From Nocardioides scoriae (lineage in GTDB: Bacteria; Actinomycetota; Actinomycetes; Propionibacteriales; Nocardioidaceae): a stretch of DNA of 64,000 nucleotides. Positions within the stretch are counted from its first letter, which is position 1; each line of letters starts with the position of its first letter. The notes beneath the pieces were generated by a model. That model ran no database searches, was not told the origin of the DNA, and saw only the letters and a program-made list of their open reading frames with translations. Positions 52,625-61,439 of the stretch are shown here, piece by piece. The stretch is taken from the NCBI RefSeq assembly GCF_900104965.1, contig NZ_LT629757.1, forward strand, positions 3,038,001 to 3,102,000, read 5' to 3'. A program made the position numbers and the translations under genes.

Positions 52625-52861
52625 ATGGCCAAGGCAGTGATGCGCAAGCCCAAGAAGAAGGTTTGCCAGTTCTGCAAGGAGAAGGCGACCGGTGTCGACT
52701 ACAAGGACACCACCCTGCTCCGCAAGTTCATCTCCGACCGCGGCAAGATCCGCGCGCGTCGGGTCACCGGCAACTGCGTCCAGCACCAGCGCGACGTCGC
52801 CACGGCCGTGAAGAACGCCCGTGAGGTCGCCCTGCTCCCCTACACGTCCACGGCTCGCTGA
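52625..52861 (+). CDS. rpsR: 30S ribosomal protein S18 (zinc-type)
   Basis: 78 residues. C14 and C17 (CQFC) with C51 and H54 (NCVQH) make this the zinc-binding C+ form of S18; actinobacteria often encode a C- copy elsewhere for zinc limitation. [18 protein letters not shown] is diagnostic. GAGAGGAG precedes the ATG. Confidence 0.97.
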   Translation: MAKAVMRKPKKKVCQFCKEKATGVDYKDTTLLRKFISDRGKIRARRVTGNCVQHQRDVATAVKNAREVALLPYTSTAR

Positions 52862-52878
52862 GAAAGGGGACCTGAGAG

Positions 52879-53322
52879 ATGAAGCTCATCCTGACGCAGG
52901 AGGTCACCGGCCTCGGTGCTCCCGGCGACGTCGTCGAGGTCAAGGACGGCTACGGCCGCAACTTCCTGATCCCCCGTGGCTTCGGCATCCGCTGGACCCG
53001 CGGTGGCGAGAAGACCATCGAGTCCATCAAGAAGGCCCGCGACGCGCGCTCGGTGCGCGACGCCGACCACGCCAAGCAGGTCAAGTCGACCCTCGAGGCC
53101 TCGACCTTCAACGTCCCGGTGCGTGCCGGTGACGGCGGTCGTCTCTTCGGCGCGGTCACCGTCGCCGACATCGCCGCGGCGATCGTCGCCGGCGGTGGCG
53201 AGGTCGACAAGCGCACGATCGTGGTGGGCAACCCCATCAAGTCGCTGGGCAACCACACCGTCACGGTGAAGGTGCACGACGAGGTCGAGGCGCAGGTCTC
53301 GCTCAACGTCGTCTCCGCCTGA
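52879..53322 (+). CDS. rplI: 50S ribosomal protein L9
   Basis: 147 residues: [35 protein letters not shown], then a long connecting helix and the C-terminal domain ending [19 protein letters not shown]. Complete. 17 bp after rpsR. A strong hairpin follows at 53341. Confidence 0.97.
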   Translation: MKLILTQEVTGLGAPGDVVEVKDGYGRNFLIPRGFGIRWTRGGEKTIESIKKARDARSVRDADHAKQVKSTLEASTFNVPVRAGDGGRLFGAVTVADIAAAIVAGGGEVDKRTIVVGNPIKSLGNHTVTVKVHDEVEAQVSLNVVSA

Positions 53323-53340
53323 CGCACCACCCGCTCCACC

Positions 53341-53380
53341 CGGAGGCCGTCCCCCTCAGCTCGAGGGCGGGCGGCCTCCG
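53341..53380. terminator. Terminator between rplI and a convergent gene
   Basis: CGGAGGCCG (53341-53349) and CGGCCTCCG (53372-53380) form a 9-bp perfect stem. A further inner CCCC/AGGG pairing shortens the loop. It is 18 bp past the rplI stop and also covers the 3' end of the minus-strand gene at 53356, so it can work in both directions. Confidence 0.75.
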
Positions 53381-53955
53381 TGCGTCCGTGCCGGGTGCTG
53401 CCGTCCGGTGCCCGCATCGCCGGGGCCGCCCAGCCAGGGGCGGCGGTGGACCGCGAACAGCGACCAGACCAGGCCCAGGGCGACGGCCAGCGCGACCAGT
53501 GCGGTGGTCGGGGCCAGGGCGGGCACGTCACCGCCCAGGGTGACGGCCGGCAGCAGCGCCACCACCACGAAGCCCCAGCCGAGCAGGCCGAACCGCGTCC
53601 CCAGCCCACGCTCGCCCCGCTCCCGGGCCAGCTCGGCCACCAGCCGGCACAGCAGCAGGCAGAACAGCAGCTGGGGCAGCGAGGCGGTCCACTCCAGCGG
53701 CGCGTCGAGCCGGTGGCGCAGCTGCGGCAGCCACATCGGCACGCTCACGATCCCGGCGAGCAGTGCCGGCCACCTCAGCAGGGCCAGCCGCTCGCCCGTC
53801 CCGTCCACCCGGCCCAGCGCCAGCACGCCCCAGAGCACGAGCGCCCAGCCGAGCGGGTCGGCCAGCAGGTCGTAGCGCTGCGACGCGCTCGGCCCGACCG
53901 TCGCGGAGGCCACGACCACCACGAGTCCCAGGCCGATCCGCTGCAGGGGTGACAT
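53356..53955 (-). CDS. Hypothetical membrane protein
   Basis: 199 residues with about five TM helices (near 7-22, 35-48, 58-75, 92-108, 122-142, 148-168) and a hydrophilic Pro/Gly/Arg tail. Family not recognised. It lies between rplI and an SDR gene, convergent with rplI; no operon partner. Function unknown. Confidence 0.7.
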   Translation of the reverse strand: MSPLQRIGLGLVVVVASATVGPSASQRYDLLADPLGWALVLWGVLALGRVDGTGERLALLRWPALLAGIVSVPMWLPQLRHRLDAPLEWTASLPQLLFCLLLCRLVAELARERGERGLGTRFGLLGWGFVVVALLPAVTLGGDVPALAPTTALVALAVALGLVWSLFAVHRRPWLGGPGDAGTGRQHPARTHGGRPPSS

Positions 53956-54097
53956 GGCGGCCAGGGTAGGTCCTGGTGCACGGCGCGGGCGGTGACCGGG
54001 GCGGGTCCGTCACCACGGGGCGGTCAGGATGGGCACGACGAGCCGGCCCCGGCGTACCGGGCAGCACCGGTCGCGGCGCACGACGAGAGGACGACAC

Positions 54098-54793
54098 GTG
54101 GAGCTCACCGACGCACGGGTGCTGGTGGCGGGGGCCTCCGGCGCCCTCGGCGGACAGATCACCGACGCGCTGCTGGCGCGGGGGGCCCGGGTGGTGGCCG
54201 CGGGACGCGACGCCGACCGCGTGGGCGCGGTCGCCGCGCGGTGCGGGACCGAGCCGGTGCTCTTCGACGCGGTCGACACCGAGTCGTGCCAGGCCACGGT
54301 CACCGCTGCCGTCGAGCAGCTCGGCGGGCTCGACGTCCTCGTCGTGTGCGTCGGCGTCGCGGGGTTCGGCCGCGCCGCCGAGGCCGACGACGCCGTCGTG
54401 GAGGAGCTCTTCGCCGTCAACGTCCTGGGGCCGATGGCCCTGGTCCGCGCCGCCTCGGCCGCGATGGGCGACCAGGGGGCGGTGGCGGTCGTCTCGGCGA
54501 TCCTGGCCGACCTGCCCACCGCCGGCATGGCGGAGTACTCCGCCGCCAAGAGCGCCCTGGCCACCTGGCTCGGGGTGCTGCGGCGCGAGGAGCGGCGGCG
54601 ACTGACGGTCCTCGACGTGCGCCCGCCGCACCTCGACACCGGTCTCGACGGCCGCGCCCTGGCCGGCGAGCCGCCGAAGTTGCCGGCTCCCTTCCCCTCG
54701 GCCGACGTGGTCGAGGCCCTGGTGCAGGGCCTGGCCGAGGGCAGCCGCGAGGTCGTGCTCGACGCGAAGGCCGGTGCGCTGGTCCGGCGCTGA
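54098..54793 (+). CDS. Short-chain dehydrogenase/reductase
   Basis: 231 residues from a GTG preceded by GAGAGGAC. Rossmann motif GASGALG (12-18), active-site S133, Y147 and K151 (YSAAK), NVLG around 109. It is a classical SDR using NAD(P)H; the substrate is not apparent. It ends 6 bp before the convergent MATE gene. Confidence 0.92.
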   Translation: MELTDARVLVAGASGALGGQITDALLARGARVVAAGRDADRVGAVAARCGTEPVLFDAVDTESCQATVTAAVEQLGGLDVLVVCVGVAGFGRAAEADDAVVEELFAVNVLGPMALVRAASAAMGDQGAVAVVSAILADLPTAGMAEYSAAKSALATWLGVLRREERRRLTVLDVRPPHLDTGLDGRALAGEPPKLPAPFPSADVVEALVQGLAEGSREVVLDAKAGALVRR

Positions 54794-54799
54794 GCCTGC

Positions 54800-56155
54800 T
54801 CAGGCCCCCAGGCGCAGCCAGCGGTCGCCCCGGGCCCGCAGCACCAGGGTGACGGCCCGCCCGCCCATGAACGCGACGCCGAACGTCGCCCACAGCCACG
54901 TCAGGCCGCGGTCGCCGAGCAGCAGCGCCGCCGGCGCGAAGACCACCAGCGTGACCAGCTGCGCCCAGGCGAGGTAGACGGCGTCGCCGGCACCGATGAG
55001 CACGCCGTCGAGGACGAACACGATGCCGGCCAGCGGCTGCGCCAGCGCGGCGACCAGCAGCACGGGGACCAGCAGGTCGAGCACCGCGGGGTCGCTCGTG
55101 AACGCGCCGCCCAGCACGGGCGCCAGCGCCGCGAGCGCCAGGCCCGTCACGACCCCGCTCGCCCAGCCCCAGCGCTGCATCCGCCGGGTGACGGCACGGG
55201 TGCGGGCGGCGTCACCGGCGCCCAGGTGGCGACCGGTGATGGCCTGGGCGGCGATGGCGACCGCGTCGAGGGTGAAGGCGAGGAAGGTCCAGATGGTCAG
55301 GGCCAGCTGCATCGTGGCCAGGTCGGCCTCGCCGAGGCGCGCCGCGGCGTACGTCATGACGAGCAGGGAGGCGCGCAGCATCAGGGTGCGCAGGATCAGC
55401 GGCACCCCGGCGCGACCGGCGCGGCGGATGCCGGACAGGTCGGGGGCGAGGGAAGCCTGCTCGTGGCGCGCGGCGCGCACCACCACCGCCACCAGGGCCA
55501 CCGCGGCGCCCAGCTGCGCGACCAGGGTGCCCAGGGCCGAGCCCGCCAGCCCCATCCCGGCCCAGGAGCCCACGCCGTAGACGAGGACCAGGTTGAGCAC
55601 GACGTTGGCGGCGTTGGCCGCGACGGCCACCACGAGCGGCGTACGGGTGTCCTGGAGGCCGCGCAGCACGCCGGTGGCCGCCAGCATCAGCAGCAGCGGG
55701 ACGGCGCCCAGCAGCGCGATCCGCAGGTAGACGACCGCCTGGTCCTCCACCCCCTGACCGGGGCCGAACAGCCGCACGATCGGTCGCGTCAGCGCCACCG
55801 TCACCACGGTGGCCACCACGCCCAGGCCGGTGGCCAGCCAGAGGCCGTCCACCCCCTGCGCCAGGGCCTCGCGGCCGCGGCCGGCCCCGACCTGGCGGGC
55901 CACGGAGGCCGTGGTGCCGTAGGCCAGGAAGATGCACAGGCTGACCAGGGTGCCGAGCACCGCCGAGGCGATGCCCAGCGCGGCGAGCTCGGGCGTGCCC
56001 AGGTGGCCCACGATGGCGGCGTCGGCGAGCAGGAACATCGGCTCGGCGACCAGGGCCAGGAAGGCCGGCACGGCGAGCCGCAGGATCTCCCGGTCCTGGG
56101 CGCGGTCCTGGACCCGGTCGTGGGCCCGGCGCTGGGCCCGGTCCTGCTGCGTCAC
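54800..56155 (-). CDS. MATE-family efflux transporter (DinF-like)
   Basis: 451 residues, 12 TM helices in two homologous halves. The N-half has FLALVAEPMFLLADAAIVGHLGTPELAALGIAS, the second TLMLRASLLVMTYAAARLG and DAVAIAAQAITGRHLGAGD. It exports cationic or aromatic compounds using an ion gradient. It is located between rplI and dnaB, as in other actinobacteria. TAGCCT 6 nt before the GTG implies leaderless transcription. Confidence 0.92.
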   Translation of the reverse strand: MTQQDRAQRRAHDRVQDRAQDREILRLAVPAFLALVAEPMFLLADAAIVGHLGTPELAALGIASAVLGTLVSLCIFLAYGTTASVARQVGAGRGREALAQGVDGLWLATGLGVVATVVTVALTRPIVRLFGPGQGVEDQAVVYLRIALLGAVPLLLMLAATGVLRGLQDTRTPLVVAVAANAANVVLNLVLVYGVGSWAGMGLAGSALGTLVAQLGAAVALVAVVVRAARHEQASLAPDLSGIRRAGRAGVPLILRTLMLRASLLVMTYAAARLGEADLATMQLALTIWTFLAFTLDAVAIAAQAITGRHLGAGDAARTRAVTRRMQRWGWASGVVTGLALAALAPVLGGAFTSDPAVLDLLVPVLLVAALAQPLAGIVFVLDGVLIGAGDAVYLAWAQLVTLVVFAPAALLLGDRGLTWLWATFGVAFMGGRAVTLVLRARGDRWLRLGA

Positions 56156-56661
56156 CGGACGAGGCTACTAGCACGACGGTCGGTCGCGTGACCAGCCCTG
56201 ATCGGACCAGATCCGCTCGAAAACCTGTGCATAACTCGGAAAATCTGTGGGTTCACGAGGCCCCCAGACGCCATGTCGACAAAATGACCCGGCCGTGGCA
56301 GATGACGCAGAGGTGAACTACCCACACCCGACTTTCTTTCCTCCACAACCCCCAAAGGGGACAAGTGCCAGGTCAGCGGCCTGGCCCCAGGTGAACATTT
56401 TTCTCTGTCCACAGGTGGACCAACAGGCTGGGGGACTTGCCCACGGCGTGTTCCACACCGTGCACAGGGTTATCCACAACTACCTGTGGACTCCGGGCTT
56501 GGTGGCTCACCGCCACGGGTCGTACTGTCCAGCACTCGGTGCCTCGCCCGACGGATCCCGACCGGTCCCGTGACCGTCTCCCGTCACTGTCGGAGGGCCC
56601 GCCTAGCCTCGGCTCCGGCGGCAGCCGACAGGACGGCACGACGACGCGGAGGAGGGCCCGG
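56156..56661. promoter_or_regulatory. dnaB upstream region with a cluster of DnaA boxes
   Basis: 506 bp without a gene, less G+C-rich than its surroundings. TTATCCACA (56470-56478) is a perfect DnaA box. CTGTCCACA (56405-56413) and, on the minus strand, TTATGCACA (56226-56234) are near matches. GTCCAC/GTGGAC pairs (56407-56420) form a small palindrome. A-rich runs lie at 56218-56247 and 56390-56405. The dnaB promoter must lie here; DnaA could control it, or this could be a DnaA reservoir. Confidence 0.65.
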
Positions 56662-58173
56662 ATGAGCAGCGGCAGCGGTTTCGACGGCGGCCTGGCCGCG
56701 GGCCTGGCGTCCGGTCTCGGCGCCGCCCTCGGGGCCGGTCCCACGATGGTCGGCGACTCCTGGGGCTCGGACGCCTTCGCGCCCTACCCCGAGGCCCCCT
56801 TCGGCGGTGGCCACCCCGGTGACGGTGCCGGCGGGCAGGGGGGCAACCAGGAGCACTGGTCGGGCCGGATGCCCCCGCAGGACCTCCACGCCGAGCAGAG
56901 CGTCATCGGCTCGATGCTGATGTCGAAGGACGCCATCGGCGACGTCAACGAGGAGATCGGCGGCGGCGACTTCTACAAGCCGGCGCACGAGATGATCTAC
57001 GACGTCATCGTCGACCTCTACGGCCGCGGGGAGCCGGCCGACCCGGTGACCGTCAAGGCCGAGCTCGAGCGGCGCGGCCAGCTCGACAAGGTGGGCGGCG
57101 CGACCTACCTGTTCACCCTCGAGGCCAGCGTCCCGATCGCGGCCAACGCCGGCTACTACGCCTCGATCGTGCGCGAGAAGTCGATCCTGCGGAAGCTGGT
57201 CGACGCCGGCACCCGGATCGCGCAGATGGGCTACGCCGGCGAGGGCGAGATCGACACCGTCGTCGACGTCGCCCAGCAGGAGATCTACGCCATCGGCGAG
57301 AAGCGGCAGCAGGAGGACTACGCGCCGCTCTCGGCGATCATGGAGTCCACGCTCGACGAGATCGAGGCGATCTCCAACAACGACGGCACCGCCAACGGCG
57401 TCCCGACCGGCTTCGCCGAGCTCGACGAGCTGTGCAACGGCTTCTCCGGCGGCCAGATGGTGATCGTGGCCGCGCGTCCTGCCATGGGCAAGTCGACGCT
57501 GGCCCTCGACTTCTGCCGCGCCGCGTCGATCCACAACAACCTCACCAGCTGCTTCTTCAGCCTGGAGATGTCCAAGAGCGAGATCACGATGCGGCTGCTC
57601 TCGGCCGAGGCGAAGATCCCGCTCAACCACATCCGCAAGGGCCCCATGACCGAGGACGACTGGGCCAAGCTGGTGCCCAAGATGGGCCAGGTGTCGGGCG
57701 CCCCGATGTTCATCGACGACAGCCCCAACATGACGATGATGGAGATCCGGGCCAAGGCGCGGCGCCTCAAGCAGCGCCACGACCTCAAGCTGATCGTCAT
57801 CGACTACCTGCAGCTGATGACCTCGGGCAAGAAGGTCGAGTCCCGACAGGTGGAGGTCTCGGAGTTCTCCCGGCAGATCAAGCTGCTGGCCAAGGAGCTC
57901 GACGTCCCCGTGATCGCCCTCTCGCAGCTCAACCGTGGTCCCGAGCAGCGCGCCGACAAGCGCCCGATGATGTCCGACCTGCGCGAGTCCGGCTCGATCG
58001 AGCAGGACGCCGACATCGTGATGCTGCTCCACCGCGAGGACGCCTACGAGAAGGAGTCACCGCGCGCCGGCGAGGCCGACATCATCGTGGCCAAGCACCG
58101 CAACGGCCCCACGCGCGACGTCGTGGTGTCCTTCCAGGGCCACTACTCCCGCTTCGTGGACATGGCTCACTGA
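56662..58173 (+). CDS. dnaB: Replicative DNA helicase DnaB
   Basis: 503 residues from an ATG with GGAGGAGG 7 nt upstream. Residues 1-70 are a Gly/Ala/Pro-rich extension. N-terminal DnaB domain: MPPQDLHAEQSVIGSMLMSKDAI. RecA-type core: Walker A ARPAMGKST (271-279), FSLEMSKSEITMRLLSAEA, Walker B LIVIDYLQLM, and LRESGSIEQDADIVMLLHR. No intein interrupts it. It is a hexameric 5'-3' helicase, presumably loaded by the DUF721 protein at 11423. Its end overlaps the convergent reductase gene by 7 bp. Confidence 0.98.
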   Translation: MSSGSGFDGGLAAGLASGLGAALGAGPTMVGDSWGSDAFAPYPEAPFGGGHPGDGAGGQGGNQEHWSGRMPPQDLHAEQSVIGSMLMSKDAIGDVNEEIGGGDFYKPAHEMIYDVIVDLYGRGEPADPVTVKAELERRGQLDKVGGATYLFTLEASVPIAANAGYYASIVREKSILRKLVDAGTRIAQMGYAGEGEIDTVVDVAQQEIYAIGEKRQQEDYAPLSAIMESTLDEIEAISNNDGTANGVPTGFAELDELCNGFSGGQMVIVAARPAMGKSTLALDFCRAASIHNNLTSCFFSLEMSKSEITMRLLSAEAKIPLNHIRKGPMTEDDWAKLVPKMGQVSGAPMFIDDSPNMTMMEIRAKARRLKQRHDLKLIVIDYLQLMTSGKKVESRQVEVSEFSRQIKLLAKELDVPVIALSQLNRGPEQRADKRPMMSDLRESGSIEQDADIVMLLHREDAYEKESPRAGEADIIVAKHRNGPTRDVVVSFQGHYSRFVDMAH

Positions 58174-58823
58174 CGCTCGAACGTCACGTGGGTGACGCCG
58201 CTCGGCGACGCGGTGGCCTGGACGGCGTACCCGCTCTCGAGGCCCTCGAGCCCGTCCCACAGCCGGGTGCCGCGGCCCAGCAGGATCGGGACCACCACGA
58301 CGTGGAGGTGGTCGACCAGTCCGGCGGCCAGGAAGTCGCGGACCACGCTGGGGCCGCCGCCGATCCGGACGTCGAGCCCGTGGGCGGCCTCCCGCGCGCG
58401 GCGCAGCGCCTCCTCGGGCGAGGCGTCGAGGAAGTGGAAGGTGGTGCCGCCCTCCATCTCCAGCGGCTCGCGCGGGTGGTGGGTCAGCACGAAGGTCGGG
58501 GTGTGGAACGGCGGGTTCGGACCCCACCACCCCGTCCAGCCGGGGTCGTCCTGCCACCCGGGCGGTCCGAACTTGTGGGCGCCCATCACCTCGGCCCCGA
58601 TCCCGGGCGCGAACCGGTCGGCGAACGCGTGGTCGACGCCGGTCGTCCCCGCCGCCACGTCCGCGGCAGGCAGCCCCGCCAGCTCCCGCCACGACCGGGT
58701 CGCCATCATCCACTCGTGCAGCCGGCCCCCGGCATGACCGAAGGGCGCCTCCCGGCTCTGCGGCTCGCCCGTCGCGAAGCCGTCGAGGGAGACGGAGAAG
58801 TTGTGGACCCGGGTCAGCGACAT
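58167..58823 (-). CDS. Dihydrofolate-reductase-fold (RibD C-terminal) protein
   Basis: 218 residues: VHNFSVSLDGFATGEPQS, a central AEVMGAHKFG, TFVLTHHPREPLEM, RIGGGPSVVRDFLAAGLVDHLHVVVVPILLGRGTRLWDG, the usual RibD_C landmarks. These proteins bind NADPH; many are uncharacterised reductases. Start ATG 58823. It is convergent on dnaB. Confidence 0.9.
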   Translation of the reverse strand: MSLTRVHNFSVSLDGFATGEPQSREAPFGHAGGRLHEWMMATRSWRELAGLPAADVAAGTTGVDHAFADRFAPGIGAEVMGAHKFGPPGWQDDPGWTGWWGPNPPFHTPTFVLTHHPREPLEMEGGTTFHFLDASPEEALRRAREAAHGLDVRIGGGPSVVRDFLAAGLVDHLHVVVVPILLGRGTRLWDGLEGLESGYAVQATASPSGVTHVTFERQ

Positions 58824-59017
58824 GCCGGTGCTCCTGTGGTGGTGGGCGGGGTGCGGCGCGGCTCGTGGGGTGGACCCGGCCGGCGGGCGGTTGTCATCGG
58901 TGGGGGGGGCGACGCGGTTTCCCAGGGGCCCCGGGGGTTCCGAGCTGTCCGAACGCCCCGCACGCGACACGCCGTACGTCGGGTGCCGTGCGGTCGGAGA
59001 AGCGGCCGGTGGTCGGC

Positions 59018-59212
59018 TCAGCCGTGGTGGGGGTCCTTCTTCGGCAGGTCGTAGCGCTCGGCCGCGGCCCGCATCCGGGCGGTGTCCTCGCGGCGGCGGC
59101 GCAGGGCGTCCGGCGCGACCCCGGGGCCGCCGCGCCTGCGCTCCCGGACGGCGAGGACGACGAGCACGGCGATCGCGACCGCCCACAGCAGGACCCAGGC
59201 GTACGTCGGCAC
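59018..59212 (-). CDS. Small single-pass membrane protein, hypothetical
   Basis: 64 residues from a GTG with AGGAGG 7 nt upstream. One TM helix (YAWVLLWAVAIAVLVVLAVRE, 4-24), then a basic Arg-rich cytoplasmic tail ending ERYDLPKKDPHHG. Unknown family. The strong ribosome site supports reality. The 533-bp gap to TerC at 59746 holds only repeats and a hairpin, with no other gene. Confidence 0.65.
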   Translation of the reverse strand: MPTYAWVLLWAVAIAVLVVLAVRERRRGGPGVAPDALRRRREDTARMRAAAERYDLPKKDPHHG

Positions 59213-59329
59213 GGGCGGCCTCCTCGTCGAGCGCGGGCGGTCACCCGGTCGGCGGGCCCGCGAGCCCCCGACGATAGGCCCCGGCGGGAGCATCCGTCCG
59301 GTGGTCGCCCGCGACGTGCACCGGTGCGG

Positions 59330-59427
59330 GACGTCATGCGATCCGGCTGCCGGGGTGACCAGGGCGCATGACGTCCGCCCAGACGTCATGCGGACTGGCC
59401 GCTCCGGCGACCACCTCGCATGACGCT
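59330..59427. repeat. Paired palindromic repeat, copy 3
   Basis: Unit 1 (59330-59375): GACGTCATGCG and CGCATGACGTC, perfect 11-bp arms 24 nt apart. Six-base link CGCCCA. Unit 2 (59382-59427): GACGTCATGCG with CGCATGACG. Same 46+6+46 design as the copies near parB, 36 kb away. It starts 118 bp past the start codon of the small membrane protein gene, in its upstream region. Confidence 0.9.
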
Positions 59428-59431
59428 CCCA

Positions 59432-59487
59432 GGTCACCACGCCCCGGTCACCACGCCCCGGCCAACACGCCCCGGTCACCACGACCG
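59432..59487. repeat. 14-bp tandem repeat
   Basis: GGTCACCACGCCCC at 59432-59445 and 59446-59459, then GGCCAACACGCCCC (59460-59473) and GGTCACCACGACCG (59474-59487). It directly follows repeat copy 3, echoing the tandem repeats that follow copy 2. Confidence 0.8.
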
Positions 59488-59566
59488 GCCGCGACGCCCC
59501 CGGCCGGACGCCCCCGGCCTGACGACCTTGCCGGACGACCCCCCGGACGACCCGCGAGCCCCTCGG

Positions 59567-59603
59567 TTGACCCCCGCAACCGCTTCGGTTGACGGGGTCA
59601 ACG
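59567..59603. promoter_or_regulatory. Nested hairpin upstream of TerC
   Basis: Outer arms GTTGACCCC (59567-59575) and GGGGTCAAC (59595-59603), inner arms CAACCG (59578-59583) and CGGTTG (59587-59592), loop CTT. A 15-bp stem with one 2x2 internal loop, 143 bp before the TerC start. It could be a terminator for nothing visible, an operator or an RNA leader element. Confidence 0.55.
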
Positions 59604-59745
59604 AGGCGCCGGGCCGGGCGGGACGCGGGGCGCCACGGATGTGGTCGCACCTGGCACCCTGGTGCGCGGGGGAGGCCCGGCAGCCGGGCTGGCCTGCCCC
59701 GAGGACGACGGCGCCCTCGTGGGGAGGGGCCGTCCAGGAGGAGAC

Positions 59746-60957
59746 ATGACCGTTCCCACGTGGGTCTGGATCGCGACCGTCGTCGGCATCCTCGGGATGC
59801 TGCTGTTCGACTTCGTCTTCCACGTGCGCAAGGCCCACGTGCCGACGCTGCGCGAGGCGTCGATCTGGTCGGCGCTCTACGTCGGCATCGCGATCGTGTT
59901 CGGCCTCGGCGTCCTGGTCTTCGGGGGCGGCACGATGGGCGGGGAGTACTTCGCGGGCTACATCACCGAGAAGGCGCTCTCGGTCGACAACCTGTTCGTC
60001 TTCCTCATCATCATGGGCAGCTTCCGGGTGCCCCGCGAGGACCAGCAGAAGGTGCTGCTGTTCGGCATCGTGTTCGCGCTGATCGCCCGGACCGGCTTCA
60101 TCTTCCTGGGCGCCACCTTGATCAACCAGTTCGCGTGGGTGTTCTACCTGTTCGGCCTGATCCTCATCATGACCGCCGGCAACATGCTCAAGGGCGAGGT
60201 CAGCGACGAGGACAGCCACGAGGACCAGAACTTCGTGGTCAAGATCGCCCAGAAGTTCATCCGCACCTCCGAGGAGTACGACGGCGACAAGCTCACCACG
60301 GTCGTCGACGGCAAGAAGGTCCTCACCCCGATGGTGCTGGTGATGGTGGCCATCGGCGGCACCGACATCCTCTTCGCGCTCGACTCGATCCCCGCGATCT
60401 TCGGCCTCACCCAGAACACCTTCATCGTGTTCACCGCGACGGCGTTCTCGCTGCTCGGCCTGCGCCAGCTGTTCTTCCTCATCGAGGGCCTGCTCGAGCG
60501 CCTGATCTACCTGTCCTACGGCCTCGCCGCGATCCTGGCCTTCATCGGCGTCAAGCTGATCATCCACGCGCTCCACGAGAACAACGTGCCGTTCATCAAC
60601 AACGGCGAGCACGTCGACGTCGTGGAGATCAGCACCGGCCTCTCGCTGGGCGTCATCATCGGCGTCCTGGTGATCACCGTGGTGGCCTCGCTGACCTCGA
60701 AGAAGGGCCGGGCGAAGACCGCGATGGGCAACGCCAAGCGCCACGCCCGCGACTACATGGACCTCGGCTACACCCAGGACGAGGGCGAGCGCGAGCGCAT
60801 CTACGGCCTGCTGGTCGGCGAGGTCGAGCAGATCCGGGCGCAGGGCGAGAAGGGCAAGGCGCTGGCCCGCGAGGACGACAAGCTGATGGAGCTCTTCGAG
60901 CAGGCCAAGGCCCGCCACGCGGAGACCGTCGGCGAGGAGTCCGCGTCGCGGATCTAG
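59746..60957 (+). CDS. TerC family membrane protein
   Basis: 403 residues from an ATG preceded by AGGAGGAGAC. About eight TM helices. The conserved acidic membrane motifs are EKALSVDNLFVFLIIMG and GGTDILFALDSIPAIFGLT. A cytoplasmic loop (EDSHEDQNFVVKIAQKFIRTS) sits in the middle. The C-terminal ~75 residues are charged and helical, longer than in most TerC proteins. TerC proteins are linked to tellurium resistance and, in several species, to manganese export during protein secretion. No yybP-ykoY riboswitch is evident upstream. Confidence 0.93.
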   Translation: MTVPTWVWIATVVGILGMLLFDFVFHVRKAHVPTLREASIWSALYVGIAIVFGLGVLVFGGGTMGGEYFAGYITEKALSVDNLFVFLIIMGSFRVPREDQQKVLLFGIVFALIARTGFIFLGATLINQFAWVFYLFGLILIMTAGNMLKGEVSDEDSHEDQNFVVKIAQKFIRTSEEYDGDKLTTVVDGKKVLTPMVLVMVAIGGTDILFALDSIPAIFGLTQNTFIVFTATAFSLLGLRQLFFLIEGLLERLIYLSYGLAAILAFIGVKLIIHALHENNVPFINNGEHVDVVEISTGLSLGVIIGVLVITVVASLTSKKGRAKTAMGNAKRHARDYMDLGYTQDEGERERIYGLLVGEVEQIRAQGEKGKALAREDDKLMELFEQAKARHAETVGEESASRI

Positions 60958-60989
60958 TTGAGAGCGGACGTGCGGGGTACGAGGAGCCC

Positions 60990-61421
60990 ATGGCAATCGT
61001 CACGAGCAACGGCTACGCCCACGTCCGCATCACCGTCACCGACATCGAGCGCTCGGCGGCCTTCTACGACCAGGTCTTCGGCTGGCCCCGCGCCATCGAC
61101 ACGTCGGACTCGGTCGACCAGCCGGGGGTCACCGAGGACCCGCAGCGGTTCTACGGCGGGGTGGTCTACCAGACTCCCCAGGGCACGCTCTTCGGCCTGC
61201 GTCCCGTCGGCTCCGACGGCTTCGACTCCACCCGCACGGGCCTGGACCACGTCAGCTTCACCGTCGAGAGCCGCGAGGACCTCGAGGCGGCCGCGAAGGG
61301 CTTCGACGAGCAGGGCATCGCCCACGGCGAGGTCATCGACCTCACCGACGCCGGCCTGGCGATCCTGTCCTTCCAGGACCCCGACGACATCAACATCGAG
61401 CTCACCGCGCCGCTTTCCTGA
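60990..61421 (+). CDS. VOC family protein
   Basis: 143 residues from an ATG with GAGGAG 4 nt upstream. One VOC domain: AHVRITVTDIERSAAFYDQVFGW and LDHVSFTVESREDLEAA modules, likely metal ligands H11, H87 and E137. Similar to small glyoxalase/bleomycin-resistance proteins; substrate unknown. It lies 32 bp after terC. Confidence 0.88.
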   Translation: MAIVTSNGYAHVRITVTDIERSAAFYDQVFGWPRAIDTSDSVDQPGVTEDPQRFYGGVVYQTPQGTLFGLRPVGSDGFDSTRTGLDHVSFTVESREDLEAAAKGFDEQGIAHGEVIDLTDAGLAILSFQDPDDINIELTAPLS

Positions 61422-61439
61422 CCCTGTCATGATCCTGGC

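Noticed and set aside
56662-58173. Intein in DnaB
   Set aside because: Walker A and B regions are continuous and the total length is normal for a DnaB with an N-terminal extension.
59432-59745. yybP-ykoY manganese riboswitch upstream of terC
   Set aside because: I could not find the conserved multi-junction loops. Only tandem repeats and one simple nested hairpin are present.
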